64,000 nucleotides of DNA, taken from assembly GCA_038049695.1 (NCBI GenBank), contig CP142457.1, positions 27,551,001 through 27,615,000 of the forward strand. Direction: 5' to 3'. Positions 1 through 13,000 of this stretch are shown here, piece by piece. The notes under the pieces were generated by a model that did not search any database, had not been told where the DNA came from, and worked only from the letters and a program-made list of their open reading frames with translations. The stretch comes from Cinnamomum chago. Taxonomy: Eukaryota > Streptophyta > Magnoliopsida > Laurales > Lauraceae. Positions within the stretch are counted from its first letter, which is position 1. Every line of letters begins with the position of its first letter. The translations under genes and the position numbers were made by a program.

Positions 1-420
1 CTGCGGATTGGATGCTTGGGAGGGCATATTAGAAGTTGGTGGACGTGGTATGTTAGGTGTAGGTGCTTGAACTGGTGAGAGACTGCATTTTCTTGATGCG
101 TGACTTGTTCCAAGAGATTTTGAACATGAGGCGTTTTCATATTCCACATTGATCAGAACTGAGGATTCACCTTCAACATTCATCCAGCTACTTTTGGGGC
201 CTTGTTTGGACAGATCAAAGTCAATGCAAACTCTAGAATAAATGAGGATTATTTGGGTAGCTGTGACATCATCAAGCTTGATCAGGTTACCAATGAAAAT
301 GACCAAGGTATACAAGATGTTCTTTCTCCAACGGTGATAAGAAAAGGCACAAAGCCAGATCCAAATTGGATATGTGGTTGGCTGAGAAAGATTCTCATAC
401 CAGGAGGTCAGGGATGAGGT
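1..420 (-). mobile_element. LINE ORF1-type DUF4283 remnant, cut by the window edge
   Basis: Read on the minus strand, this stretch stays open down to base 1. It encodes a segment resembling the plant DUF4283 domain found in L1-type LINE ORF1 proteins. Recognisable pieces, in order, are a PIWIWL-like strand, the GNLIKLDDVT core, SRVCIDFDLSK and a VEYEN ending. These match the usual order of that domain (PVW-R, IG--LGK--KVD, -AR-CVEVDL, -YE-). A Ser/Pro-rich tail follows toward base 1. The plus-strand ORF at 202-417 is its antisense shadow. In plants DUF4283 proteins often carry a CCHC knuckle and bind nucleic acid, but no knuckle is visible here. The rest lies outside the window, so a stand-alone DUF4283 gene cannot be excluded. 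Confidence 0.6.
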
Positions 421-1705
421 ATAGTTCTTTTTATCCAGAATCAAAGAAGAACTACTCAACAGCTTAATTGTGTCTTCTGGAGAGTTACACCTGCAAGGTA
501 GTTTGTTTTGAAACTGATGGAGAGAGGAAATTGTTGCAGGTACAAATGCAAAGCGGGGGGGTGGGGGGAAGGAGCAGAGGCGGAAGAGGAGGGGGTTAGT
601 CCATTTCAAAACAATAAAGCAGTGGATGAGTCTAGTGTGCATGGAATGTGCTTGCAATGACTCTCTCTAGTGTGTTGTTGTCATGTTATATTTAATCTGA
701 GTGTACCTCAAGCTAAAAGCACAATGTACATTTTAGTTGAATAGGATTCCATTCATTTCTACCGTCAGAAGGAGAAGAAGCTTCCTAATACTCCACTAAA
801 CGTTTGGGGGCAACACTGAAAACCAAACACACACAAAACTTGGTAATAAACAAAAGCACTTTTGGGCCTTGTCTGTGATGTAGGTTTCTGTAATTATTTC
901 ATTTTCTAATGAAATGAGTAGCTAATGGCCTTTTGCAATTCCGAGAGAGAGAAACTTTTCATGCTAAGGATCACTTCTCCACGACTTTGCATTTCCCATA
1001 CACCCAACCAGGCACAAACCCAAATTGATAATAAATAAATAAATAAAAACCCATGGATATTGAGAGAAAACAACATAACAAGGGAATGACAATCCATAGA
1101 AAATTTGATAAACCAAACTATAGACTATACTAAGAGCATAAAAACCAATTTTCATTTCCATAGGAACATCATAGCATACCATAGACTAAAATAGCCAAAA
1201 CAACTACTCAACTTGCCCGAACTGTGGTTTTATAACAATCATTAGGACATAGCGGCAACTTTTATTATTGTTATCATTATCACAAATACTGCCAATATTT
1301 TCAAAACGATGCAATACTATAATGGATTTTCCTGAAAGACAAGATACAAAACCAGCAAATTTTTAATACATTGCAAGAAGGTATTGCCCCTTTTAATATA
1401 GTCAGCATTGTTGTATCGGAATAAAACAACAGTTTCCCACATAATCTTTTTAAAAAATAGGGAAAAGGAAAAAAAAAAAACCAACTGTAATCACTGAGAG
1501 GTAATTAGTCTGCTCTAGATCAAACCCTTGTATAGTAAAAACTTGGTTAGCAAAAGAGAGGAAATGTCAAAGAGAGTAAAGAAACCATGAAAGGAAAATA
1601 ATGGAAACACGTGGAAGAGGGCAGAGGAAAAAAAGCTTACAGGCAGATGATCTGAAAAACTAAAGGAGAATCTTGGATACACACATAAAGGTAGAAGACG
1701 AGAAC
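421..1705. other. Intergenic, no gene seen
   Basis: AT-rich sequence with short runs such as the TAAA repeats near 1030. The small ORFs here lack family resemblance and look like chance frames. Confidence 0.6.

Positions 1706-1770
<65 letters not shown>
1706..1770. repeat. Compound (GT)n(GA)n microsatellite
   Basis: A short GT run passes directly into an uninterrupted GA run of about 50 bases ending at 1770. The minus-strand ORF across it (Ser/Leu repeats) is an artefact of the repeat. Confidence 0.95.
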
Positions 1771-1772
<2 letters not shown>

Positions 1773-2529
1773 CAAATGATTACCCCTCTTAGAGAACTTG
1801 AAAGTGGCAAATTATGATTTTGAGAAATTTAATCTATTGGTAAATAGAATTAATATTAATCGGCCCTAGTTATCAGAAGGAAACAAGCCAGACTTCAGCT
1901 GTTTTCTATTATAATAAATTTCTACATGTTACATAACTTTTACTAAAAAATATGAGCTCACATGGGTTACACCTTAACATTTCAGACAATTGGAATGCCA
2001 TGTCTCTTGCCTCAACACTTCAGAACATCAAACAAGACATGGCATATAAACTTAATTCATGGCCACTGATAAGAAATAACTCCGGGATAAAAATCTCTGT
2101 AGTTAACTCAATATAGAGGTTCACTGATACAATCCTTTAGGGCTCATTTATAATTACTATGCAGGAGTGGAATATCAACCATAGTTGAGAATTCTGTTTC
2201 AGACCCATTTCAATTTGGCCACCAAACTGAAAATTTTCAGCCGATTCAGGATTTCCGTCAAAAAATTTTGAGTTACATTTGGGGAAAATATTAAAAAAAT
2301 AATTATACGTCCATAAAAATTACAAAATAATTTTTAAATTTTTAAAATAATATATATTATTTTATTTCAATTTTGGGCCAAAATAGACTGAAAATTGGAC
2401 GAAGTTTCTTGAGGGGTGTTTTTCGTTTCAGTTTAATGGCAGAAACAAGAAATCTCGGGAATTTCATCCGAAACGAAATTCAGAAAATTCAAAACTTTGA
2501 TATCAAACACACACCCAACGAAATTCAGA

Positions 2530-2605
2530 ACTATGATACCCCCCCGCCCCCCACCCCCCCGCCCCCCCCAAAAAAAAAAAAAACCCCAAACCCCCCACAA
2601 AACTA
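2530..2605. repeat. C-rich then A-rich low-complexity tract
   Basis: Long C runs broken by single G or A bases are followed by an A run and more C runs. Two Pro/Lys-rich ORFs over it are compositional artefacts. Confidence 0.85.
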
Positions 2606-2726
2606 GTTGTCGATTTCCTCTCTATTGTGGAATTTTCAGCACAGAAAGGCACATCTTCCATGCAGAAGAACCATATGGGTATTTACCACTTTCAAAAATT
2701 ACTGAACATGATCTAAAACAGCCTAA

Positions 2727-3026
2727 TTTGCATGGAATTGAACTCCTAGGAATTCATGGTAAATTGGGTTCCAACAAACGAATATCAAAGAGGTGAGTGA
2801 GGTCAAAAACACAAGGTGGAGATGCAGATGGGACCCCAACTTACCTTTGATTTCATTTACTAGATTCATGACCAAGTATTCAATTCCCATCACCCCTTAA
2901 TTCATTTTCCATCAAAGGCAATATTACCCCATGGGCCATTTACGAATCTTCACCTTCGTTTTCAATTTCAACCACATCTAAAAGTACATTTCCTACAATT
3001 CCTAGGAATTATCAATTCCACACAAA
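2727..3026. mobile_element. MITE-like element with imperfect inverted ends
   Basis: The left arm (2727-2754) and the reverse complement of the right arm (2997-3026) match in nearly all positions around the shared core TGGAATTGA and CTAGGAATT. The two arms enclose about 240 bp of non-coding sequence. This is the form of a miniature inverted-repeat DNA transposon, possibly PIF/Harbinger type given TAA/TTA just outside. The family assignment is an inference. Confidence 0.55.
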
Positions 3027-3035
3027 TAAACCCTG

Positions 3036-4643
3036 AATTAATCTGAGAATTTTACACAGCATCATAACATGCTTTCAATCCAACACAGTGTTCATGAAAT
3101 TAGTAATGGATCTGGAGATGAAGTTTAAAAGAAGAGATTTTTATCATCACCTTTGAAGCAGAAGCACTGAGAAAGAGAAGAAGCCCTAGATTTGGGGATC
3201 GACGAGACGAGAGGCGAGAAATGGAGGAGACTCGGAGACACTTGTAAAGTGTGGGAACGGAAATGGGCCTGGAGGTGATTGGAATTGCGGTAATGCCACT
3301 ATGTTGCAAGAAAATTAGTCCCTTCCCTTCTTGTTTGTATGACACTTTTTCCATGGAAAAGTCGACCATTTTCCGGGAAAAATCTATTTTCCAGCGTTTG
3401 ATGTGGAACAATTTCGTTAAAATGTTTTTCTGTCTCATCAGTATTTTTCTTGATAATTGTGAAAATGGATTTCCCATGGGGATATGGGAAATGGATTTTA
3501 TAAAAAAAAAAATTCCTCCCTCTTTTCCTCACTCTTATCCATTTCAATCCAAAAATCTTATAACTCTTTCATTTTTCATTTCTTTATATAAATTATTATT
3601 CAAAAAATTATATCACCAAATAAGAAATTTTGATTGTCTATAAGGAATCAACGGCTACACCGAACAACATCTGCACCAATTCAATGAGAAAACTCTTTTT
3701 GCACCAAACATGAATTTCCAAATTCTACAGAAATCCTTTTACGAGGTTTTCATTTCTAGGAAATTTGCTGACGTGGCAATTTCTTTTTTCCACAGAAAGG
3801 GTGTGTACACAAACGTGCCCTTAGTTCTTCCGATATAGATTCCCTGTTTGGTGCACTACTGGCTAAAATTTCCTATTTGGTGCAGTGGCCACTTAAAGGT
3901 TTTTTTTTTTTTTAAATCCTCTAAAAATTAAGTGGGGTTCAATTGTTCAAATCATGAATAAACTAAAAATAAAAGGATTTAAAGAAGAAGAAAAAAAAAC
4001 TCTCTCGCAATGTTTATTTATCTCCAAAATGTCGCTTGGTTGCGGGGTAAAAAACAGGACTAGAGAAGGACTAAAAAGCCTAATGGTGTTGGTGTGGAAA
4101 TTTTACTTTCCCTCCCCCTGCGTATTTAAAGAAGAATGAAGTAAAAAAGTCATATCATAATATACATTTAATCTTTTCTACTGTTGATCATTGTGGTATT
4201 TTTTATAGAACTGTTTTTTGTGGCCAACGTTGACACTTTGATCCTGTTCGAAGCAGCATCAGTGGGATTGTACTTTACTATCTAATTGGGAGTCTCATAT
4301 CAAAGACATCATTATTTAAAGGGATTCCTTGATCTTTATTGAAGTTCTTTAAACATCCAAATTCACTTTTGCTCCTGAAGAACAAATTAAGATGTTGATT
4401 CTTTAGAAAAATCGGCAACACCTACTCTCATGGGACCGTCTGAAAACTTTAGTATAATTTACAATAGTTTGTATGGTAAAATTATAAAAAAGAAGCACTT
4501 ATTTCATAAGGTAATTGGGGCCCACACCAACATTTTAAAAATTATGAGGGAGAATTTGCCATTTGCATCATTTTAAAAAGTATACAAGGTCATTTTAGTC
4601 CATAATACTTATAAACTCTGCATTGTCCACCTTCTTCCTCTTT
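3036..4643. other. Intergenic, no gene seen
   Basis: AT-rich sequence. Around 3350-3500 there are several short self-complementary words (TTTTCC-GGAAAA type, CCATGG, CCCATGGGG) that may be the remains of another small inverted-repeat element. The ORF at 3251-3643 has no recognisable domain. Confidence 0.5.
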
Positions 4644-4650
4644 AGTTAAA

Positions 4651-4830
4651 GGGGTAGCTCAGTTGGCGTAGGACTACGGTTTACACCCGGAGGTTGTGGG
4701 TTCGAAACTACTCTACCACACTGGGGCCACAGGGAAATTTTACCCGGCTTTCTCTCCTGGGCCCGTAGGGATTATTCTGGCCCAAAGGGCTAGGAACCCT
4801 ACGTTATCAAAAAAAAAAAAAAAAAAAGTA
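4651..4830 (+). mobile_element. tRNA-derived SINE with poly(A) tail
   Basis: The first ~70 bases look like a tRNA: an A-box (TAGCTCAGTTGG), a stretch resembling the anticodon arm of tRNA-Val (GGTTTACACCC), and a B-box (GGTTCGAAAC). A non-tRNA body of about 95 bases follows, then an A-rich tail of ~20 bases. AGTTAAA lies immediately before (4644-4650) and immediately after (4831-4837), a 7-bp target-site duplication. Internal pol III promoter boxes plus body, tail and duplication define a SINE rather than a tRNA gene. The acceptor stem does not close, which also argues against a working tRNA. The intact tail and duplication suggest a fairly young insertion. Confidence 0.88.
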
Positions 4831-4859
4831 AGTTAAAAACAACTTTAAAAAAAAAAAAA

Positions 4860-5689
4860 AAACATCGTTGCTTATTATTTTTCAAAGGCTAAAGCTCTAA
4901 CTTGAAAATAAGCTACATAGATAGTAAGTACAATTAGAAGTTTACCAAACGATTTAATATATAAATACTCTCTGTATAATAAAATAAGATCTTGATTTTA
5001 GAGTTTTCAAATGCCTCCTATTTTCTGCATATTTTTAGAGTTGGCATGTTTGTAAATAAGGTTAAAATAAATGACAAATTAATAGAAAATAAAATGGTTA
5101 GATAAAGGTTAAGTATACAATTCAGTAAAGTAAAAAATGATTTTTTTTTCAATGAGGCAAAGCTATGTTAAGTGAGATGAGAGGTCAACAAGTGGTGAAT
5201 TTAACATTTTGCTTGTATTTTATGAGGTAAGTGTTTTTTGAGGGGCTAGTAAAGTAATTGCAACAAATCAAACATGGTAAATTTTTGAGGGGCTAGAACA
5301 TAACTTCTAGGTCAAAAGCCGACCGGAATCATAATATCTCCTCCGAAGTTAGTATGGGTTGGGCGAGGCTAATCTAGTTCATGGCCCAGTTTGCTATAGG
5401 CTAGACTTGAATATATAATCTGGGCCCATTTAGTATTGGGGTGTCTTGGATTAAATAACAAATACCCCAAAGCCCAATCCTTCCCAACCCAAATAACGAG
5501 TGCTCATAACTTAGTGATAATTTGTCCAAATAATTATTAGAAAGCCCACACAAGTAAAATAACAAAGCCCAATTCAGCTCAGGCCAATTGACTAAATGGA
5601 TGGGCCTCAGCCTGATATTCTAGACCTGAATCGAGCTTGCCCCAGACATGGCTTGTGTTTCTAAAGTCAAACTTAGTCTGAATATTAGG
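4860..5689. other. Intergenic, no gene seen
   Basis: AT-rich sequence followed near 5330-5650 by a stretch repeatedly using GGCCC and GGGC words (GGCCCAG, GGGCCC, GGGCTT), which looks like an old non-autonomous transposon. Its ends cannot be fixed. Confidence 0.4.
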
Positions 5690-6260
5690 GATGTAAATGG
5701 GTCCCGCCTCTCCGATTAGCCGGAGGTTCTGACTTGTTAAAAATTAGATTTGGGTCCTTATTTTGGCCCAGTGCCTAAACGGGTTTGGGTCGAATTCCAC
5801 CTTGATTCCAATCCGTGAACCCGAAATCTGACCTATTATCTTAGTCTTCAAAAATCTATCTATCTATCTATCTATATCTACTCTTATAAAAGAGAGAAAG
5901 ATGATGTACTTTTTTCACTACACACATGGCCAATAAAATGTAAGTTGTGGGACCCACCCCTATATATATTTATTATGTATGTGTATTTTATATATGGATA
6001 AAGATGGGGACATATGGCGATTTCTCAATTTCTACTCTTATAAAATGTCTAAAAAAAAGAGAAATATTATATACTTTTTTCACTACACACATGCCCAATA
6101 AAATGCAAGTTGTGGGGCCCACCTTATATATATTTATTATGTATATGTATTTTATATATGGATAAAGATGGGACATAATGGGAATTTTTCAATTTATCTA
6201 AAATAGACTTTGGGTCAGGCTTGGATTTAGAGGGGTTTTAAGGATCTGGATCAAGATGAT
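5690..6260. mobile_element. Non-autonomous hAT-like element, interrupted
   Basis: The left end, AGGGATGTAAATGGGTC, followed by repeated GGGT-type words (GGGTTTGGGTC, GGGTCC), is the signature of a common plant hAT-type miniature element. The right end near 6200-6260 carries the reverse-oriented counterpart (TTTGGGTCAGG, GGATCTGGATC). The middle is occupied by the 154-bp tandem pair at 5881-6195, which looks like a later insertion. No 8-bp target duplication could be fixed, so the boundaries are approximate. Confidence 0.45.
5881..6195. repeat. 154-bp tandem duplication, possible Helitron end
   Basis: Two adjacent copies of about 154 bp start at 5881 and 6035. Both run from CTCTTATAAAA through CACTACACACATG, AATAAAATG and AAGTTGTGGG to GGATAAAGATGGG. 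They differ by scattered substitutions and small indels. The left side (TCTATATCTACTCTTATAAAAGAG) resembles the 5' ends of plant Helitrons. Two small ORFs here are chance frames. Confidence 0.75.
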
Positions 6261-9200
6261 CTAGAAAACTAAAGTTTATGAATTAAAAATATCTACCCAA
6301 CAGTACCATAATCTCAAAAATCTAAAATTACAAAAAAAAACCCTAAATTCTCTAGAAAATTGCTAACTACCCCCCTACTATATCCAAATGAACTCGGATA
6401 CAGACCAAACTTGGCACACAAGATCCTAATAAATTTTTTAATCTCTTATATTGAGTAGATACTGATATTTTAAACGTAATAAAATTTCGTTTTAATACAT
6501 TCCAATAAATCGAGTAATTTTTCTCAATTTTTTTTTTTTAAGGTGGTGAAGAAAAGAAAAGGAAAATGTAGATAAGATTGGAATCTATCTCAAATTAATA
6601 TCTCAAATGTTGTTTTTTTCCCTCTTCTTTTTTCGATTTTCTTTTAGCATTCTTCTTATTCAGAAACTACAAGATTTTCAATGTAGGAAATTTTGTGGAT
6701 ATGAGGCTTTTCCTCTTTGAATAATGGTGTTAAGAAGAACATGATATTTTAACAGATTCTTCATTGACTCTTAGCTTCTTTGAAATAGCGGGAGTTTTCA
6801 TACATGTAAGTGAGTACTGTCTACTGAAATTATATTTATTTTTTTTGTCTTCTTTTTCAATTTTTTTTTAATGTTGCAATAGAATCTTCATTCTAAGAAA
6901 AATGGATGCAACCAGAGTTAAGAAAATGATGATGAAGAGTTGATTTTTTCTTTCTCATTCCTATTTGGGCCAAAGTTAGGCCCGTTGATAGCCTTCGTAC
7001 TCTGATAGTTTTAATTATATGTCTGTTTTATTTCTTGAATTTTAACTGCAGGTTTCCAAATTGTGTGTGTTTCGTGTTTCCTTATGGTAGAAGTTTGTAT
7101 TTAGTTCTCACTCTATGTTTGGAATATGAATTTGTACATAACATTTAAAATGTAAAATTGATACTATTTTGTTATGTGAAATAGGAAAATGAAAAACTCA
7201 AACAGAAAGTGTCTTGGTTGAAAAAAGCAAAGTAGACAATAACTAAAATGATGATGCTATGAGGCATATAAAAGCTTTATATTATCTGTCAGAATTTGTT
7301 TTCCTTCTCCATAGAGTCGAAGGGGAAGGTCTTTTTTTTTAAAGTAGTACAGGTGCAAATATTTAGAAGGTCAAAAACTTAATCCATATTTGTATAAGAA
7401 TTTGACATTTTATTTTGTTTCTTTTTCCTGTTTTATTTTATGTTAGTTAAATTTTTACGTTCTAGATCAATGCATCTCTCTCTCTCTCTCTACCTAAAAC
7501 AATGCTAATTGTGCAAATAGTTTATATTTATTTATTTATTTTTATTTTTATTTTTTGATGGAACTAAAAGATACTTGAGGGGTATTTGTATTTGAAATTT
7601 GAGAGTTAAGAACATCAGAGGGCTCCGGGAGGTTTCCAGAATATATGAGATTATTTTATTTGTACTGATGTAACCCTTTGTTATTATTTTTTAAATATTA
7701 ACCATTTAATCTTTTGTACACTAACCTTAAATATTTGTAATTTGATGTTCCTTTAGCTGTAAATTATTTATTATGGCCTTTGAAAATGGCATAGGGACCT
7801 CCAAAACTTACAAGCACATCCCATATATTCAGGTACTTCGTTTGTATTATTACTTTATGTTTAGTGTTTTTTTCTTTTTCTTTTTTAGAAAAAAAATAGC
7901 AACTAACAAAATATCATAAATAAGAAAGTGAAATGTACAAACTTAAACTCATTTTATGTCCGCCCTATTTTTTTCTCTCTTTTAATGAAAGTTACCATTA
8001 AAAAAAATATTATTTTCTCTTTTGCTTCATGTGTTTGTATTTTATTTAGTTAGAATAATTGAGTTTTCAATCTGACATAATAGTTGTATTGATCTTGATT
8101 TATACTTCTGTTGGAAGAGTAATCACAAGTTGGATAATGTGATAACTACTACTAAATATTGGTTCTCTTATGATATTAGTGATTGCTAAAGATAATTCCA
8201 TAAATGCAATTTAGTAGTAGGTCTTATAAATTGTTATCGTAAAATTGTTGTTGTTCAGTACAATTTTTAGTTTCTTAATATACAACTTTTGTGAAATTTT
8301 TTTATTATAAAAAGGCATTTCAAGGGCATGAATATATTTATTTATTATTGCTCTTACTCATGAGGCTTAAATTGAAAAACTTTGATAATTTTCTAACACA
8401 TTTATTTCTTTTATCATTGCAAGCTGCTTCTTCTTCTTTTTGTTCTTGTTCTTCTTTTTATATATTTCAATGAAACGTCGTGCCTTTCCTTTAAGGGAAA
8501 ACGAGAATCTCATAGAAATTACTTGTTATGCTAACGTTACTACTAACTTCAGATTCAATTAATGAAGTCGTCGTTTTAAGTGTAAACAACTAAACTAAGT
8601 ATTTGACGCTACGCTGCAACAAATTCAGTTTGTCTTTGTTCGTTTCGAATTTTTCTTACTTTGATTAGCACTCATATCCTCTATACAGAACAAAGTAGAA
8701 GAGTTGATCTAGAATACCTGGGTTACATTTTTATGTATTTCTTAAGAGGAAGGTCCAATTCTTTTGGCAAATTTGTATTAATTTGTAGTTTTTTAATTGT
8801 TGGTATTTTTTTCCCTATGGATATCTCTATTTGTGAGCTTCCATTTAACTAAACTTTTATAATTATTATGTATTATCCTTTTCTTACAGGATATAAAATA
8901 TAACATTTTGTATCAAACAAAAGAAGATGCTGACTCTTGAAGAGGTATTGCCTCTTTTTACTTGATAGTGGTCCGTCTTATAAAATTTAACAAAGCACAT
9001 GTTAAATACTAATATTGATCAACAATTGCTCTGCAAATCTTATCCATCACAGTTCATATCATAGTTCCACCATTGTTGATCCTTGTCGCTTGAAGACAAG
9101 CCGAATTACTTCATTATTCTTGACGGTTGGTGTGAGATGTTATTATTCTTTGTAAGTTAAGATTAAAACCATCATCTCAGTTTTGTTATTCTAATGTTCT

Positions 9201-9950
9201 TAGGTAAGATATAATTTTTTTTCCTTAATAGAATCTGATTTTATAGTGAATATATAATGTTTATGGTATTTGATTAGAACAGTAAGCTCATCTGATTCTT
9301 AGTTTTTATTTTTATTTTTTTATAAAAATGCAGGTTATCGATTTGAATATGCTTTCGAATGGACTCCAGTTTTAGCAGGTTAAGTCTACCAGGAGACTGA
9401 TAAGTTGACCTGACAGGTTAAATAAAGCAAATTGAAATTTTTTTGTACACATTCATAATAAAACATCTAAAAATATGTGATTTATATATTCAAAAAGTTA
9501 TATAAATTCCATATCTATTGTCTTTTGAGATCTCATTTTTCTCACTATATCATTATTTTATTGTTTTCAAATGAATAGAAAAAAAGTAACGTCGGCAGTA
9601 TTTAAACATTGCATGGGCCTTACAATTTATAATCACTCATTTCCTGTTGAAATTTTATTTTTAAAATATATTGAATCTTCTACTGAATTTTTATTTTTAT
9701 TATTTCTTTTTTTATAAATTTTCCTAGTAAAACTATGTTCTCGGCGTACGTGCAATGTCTCCACTGGTCTCTTCTTAAAATGAGTAGACTTTATAGCCGG
9801 ACCATATGCATAACCAGTTCCAATTAATCAACGTTTACAGCCATAAGTCGCCCCCCGGGCAAGGCCAGAAGGTCGGCAACGCCAATAATGCAGGTATGTC
9901 TTGCAGAGGCATCATGTTGATGCAGTGATATTTTTAGCACAAACCCAACA
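6261..9950. other. T-rich intergenic stretch with isolated exon-like islands
   Basis: The sequence is T-rich on the plus strand, like plant introns. Three short stretches have exon-like composition with plausible splice signals: 7773-7834 (contains an ATG, ends CAG before GTACTT), 8890-8945 (after TTTTCTTACAG, ends before GTATTG) and 9334-9379 (after AAATGCAG, ends before GTTAAG). Joined, the first two give only a short peptide, so this may be a non-coding transcript, captured gene pieces or chance. I see no long ORF. The part just upstream of 10023 should hold the promoter of host gene 1, but no clear TATA box was identified. Confidence 0.35.
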
Positions 9951-10022
9951 CCACTGTTGTTACACATGTATGTATTTCTTCTTCCCCATACAAGAAGAAA
10001 ACCAAACCAAAATATCTACAAG

Positions 10023-13000
10023 ATGGCAGTCCAGACCCAAAACCTCCTCTTCTTAGAAGAATGGCTGAGAAACAAGCCACCCCCCTCTCCTTCCTCACCA
10101 CCCACCTCAGCCAAAACCATTCTTCAGGCATGGTCTGACCTCAGAGACTGCCTGCAGACCCGAACCTTCAAACCGCAACACCTCTCTTCCCTCCTCACCC
10201 TCAGAAACTCCCAACAATCCCTCTATGTTGCAGACCCTCAGGCCAAGCTCCTTCTCTCCCTTCTCTCCAACCCCAACATCTCTCTTCCTCAATCCTCCCT
10301 CCCTCTCCTTCTCAGGCTCCTTTACATTTGGGTCAGGAAATCCTCCAAACCCTCTTCAGCTCTTCTTGACTCCTCTGTTCCCATCATCTCAGGGATTCTC
10401 TCCATTTGTTCTGATGCTCTTGATTGCTTCTTGGTCTCTGAAGCAATTCTTCTTCTGGGTGCTCTTTCTATGGCCCCCATCTTGTCAGAAAGCTCCAAAA
10501 GGGTCTGTTTGGATCTGCTCTGTAAGCTGTTGGATGAGGAATTGCGTGGGGCGATCAGGTTATGCTGTGATGTTGTTCCAGAGGTCCTTGCTGGAATTGG
10601 GTATGCTCTTGTTCGATGCGAAAGCACTTATTTTCGTAGAATTTTTAGTTATTTGATGGGTATTTGGAGATACGGTCCATGTGCTTGTGTCCCTCATGGG
10701 GTCATGATTTTGCAGCTGATGGAATGGTTGGTTTTTGGGTTTATTAGTTCAAGGTTTTTGGAGAGAATTGAGTTCATTTGCAGGGAGATTTCAGAGTTTC
10801 GCAATGGAAATTTTATTCGATTTGCAGTTGTCATGGTTGCTGCAGGTGTATTGCGGGCTTTCAATCGGACAGCACCTAGTGGCAGTGTCAAAATCAGTTT
10901 TCAGCTGAGAAAATTAGTGGAAGATTCTATTGATGCTGTTGCTGGAGAATTGGTTTCTAAAGTGGGGGATTTCAGTAGTTTGAGTGGTGATTTTGAACAC
11001 CGCCTTCTTCTACAATGTATTTCTTTGGGGTTGGCTAGAAGTGGTCTTGTTTCCTTTAGCGCTCCAGCACTTTTATGTCTCACATCTGCATTGTTGATTG
11101 AAATCTTTCCTTTACAGTCTTTCTATCAAAGAATCATTGAAAATCAAGATGGGAGTTCTGCAATTCTTGCGGTGGATGAGGTTAAAGCACATTTGGATAG
11201 TGTTCTTTTTAAGGAAGTGGGTGCTGTAACAGGTGCTTTTTGTAACCAGTATGATATGGCAGATGAACAGAACAAGCTGGTGGTGGAGAATTATGTATGG
11301 AATTATTGCTTGGAGAACTACTCAAATCATCGGTTGGCTGCATTGTTACTTCGAAGTAGTCAGAAAGAATTGCTTCTAGAGCTGGAGAAGATTGCCGAAG
11401 CTGCATTTCTTATGGTGGTTCTTTTTGCATCTTCTGTGGCTAAGCACAAGGTGTCTTCTAAATTCTCTCGCGAAAGTCAATTAGAGGCTTCGGTTAATAT
11501 CTTGGTTGCATTCTCCTGTGTGGAGTATCTGCGACGTGTCCGGTTGCCAGAGTATTCGGATACAATCCGCCGTGTTGTATTAAGTGTTAAGGAAAGTGAT
11601 TTAGCTTGTATATCTTTTGTTGAGTCCATGCCTCCTTATTGTGACTTGAAGAACCATCAAGGTATGATCAATTCTGTCATATTTCCTTGTTAGGGGTGCT
11701 TTCGTGTACCCAAATCAGTTTGAATTAGATATTTTGGCAGGACAGATGGTCACCTGTTCTTCTGAGTTTGGGGTGCTGTGTGAATTGTGAATCACATTTG
11801 GAGTGATGCCAACTCTTTACTTCTTCCCTGCATCAATATTTGCTGATACTGTGATTTGAGACAGATAAAGTAGAAATAATGATCCTGCCTAGTATGGTTT
11901 CTGATCCCCCTACTCATTTCTTGTCCCAAATGCGTAATGGAATGAGCGCCCATCTGTCCCATCAATAATATGATGCTGCTGCCAATGTGGGTCATATTTT
12001 TTTTTATAACAATGTGGGTCATATTCAAACAGGTTTGTTTTGTTTCCATGGTTTTCATTAACAGTTATTCTCCTTTTCATTTGAAGGGTCAAGGGGAATA
12101 ATTCATTATGCTTGGTATGAAGATGAGGTGCAGACTGCCCGCATTTTATTTTACCTCCGTGTAATTCCAACTTGCATTGAGCGTATTCCTCATCATGTAT
12201 TCAGCAAAACAATAGCTCCAGTCATGTTCTTGTATCCTTCATTAAAACTTTCTTCAGATTTTGAATAGTTTATTATTCTTATGGTTGCTGGTTCATGGTT
12301 TTTAATTAGGAAAAAAAAAGGGTAATTGCTGCATAGTTTTCCTTATACAGTTTCAATCAGATATATTCGACATCTCTCAGGGAAAGTAGCTGGGGCTTCA
12401 CATTCTGTTTTTGTGGCTTTTATATCTTCTAGAAAGGATAATCAGGATGATAGAGTCCTGTTAAAGGAGCAACTAGTTTTCTACTACATGCAAAGAGCTC
12501 TGGAGGTATTTAACGCTACTGCTACTTCTACTGCACATTTTTAGAAGATGTTGAGAAAAAAAATTGTGTACTTGAAAATTTTCCTTTCTTTTTCCTTTTT
12601 AAATTTGATATTGAACTGTAGGCCTATCCTGGGATTACCCCATTTGAAGGAATTGCTTCTGGAGTTGCGGCTGTGGTTCGGAACCTTCCAGCTGGAAGTC
12701 CAGCAATATTCTACTGCATCCATAGCCTTGTTGAAAAAGCCACTCTTCTCTGCAGTGAATCAGTGACTCGAGAACACAATATATGGAAGAATTGGCAAGG
12801 AAACTCTGAGCCCTCCAAGAAAATGCTAGAGTTTCTTTTACGTCTCGTTGCCCTTGTAGACATACAGGTAAGTTGACCATTAGTTGTGTAATAACTTGTG
12901 TAGATTTCTTTTCCTTTTTTATTTGAAATGTGCTTATTTTCTCTTAGACTTTTTAAATGCTTTTTCTTTCTTTGTTTTTCTTCTATAGAGATATGTGGGT

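Noticed and set aside
4651-4720. Functional tRNA-Val gene
   Set aside because: The A and B boxes are present but the acceptor stem does not pair and the unit continues into a SINE body with an A tail and target duplication.
9957-10022. N-terminal extension of host gene 1
   Set aside because: The extension starts at a non-ATG codon and has UTR-like sequence; ATG 10023 is the first good start.
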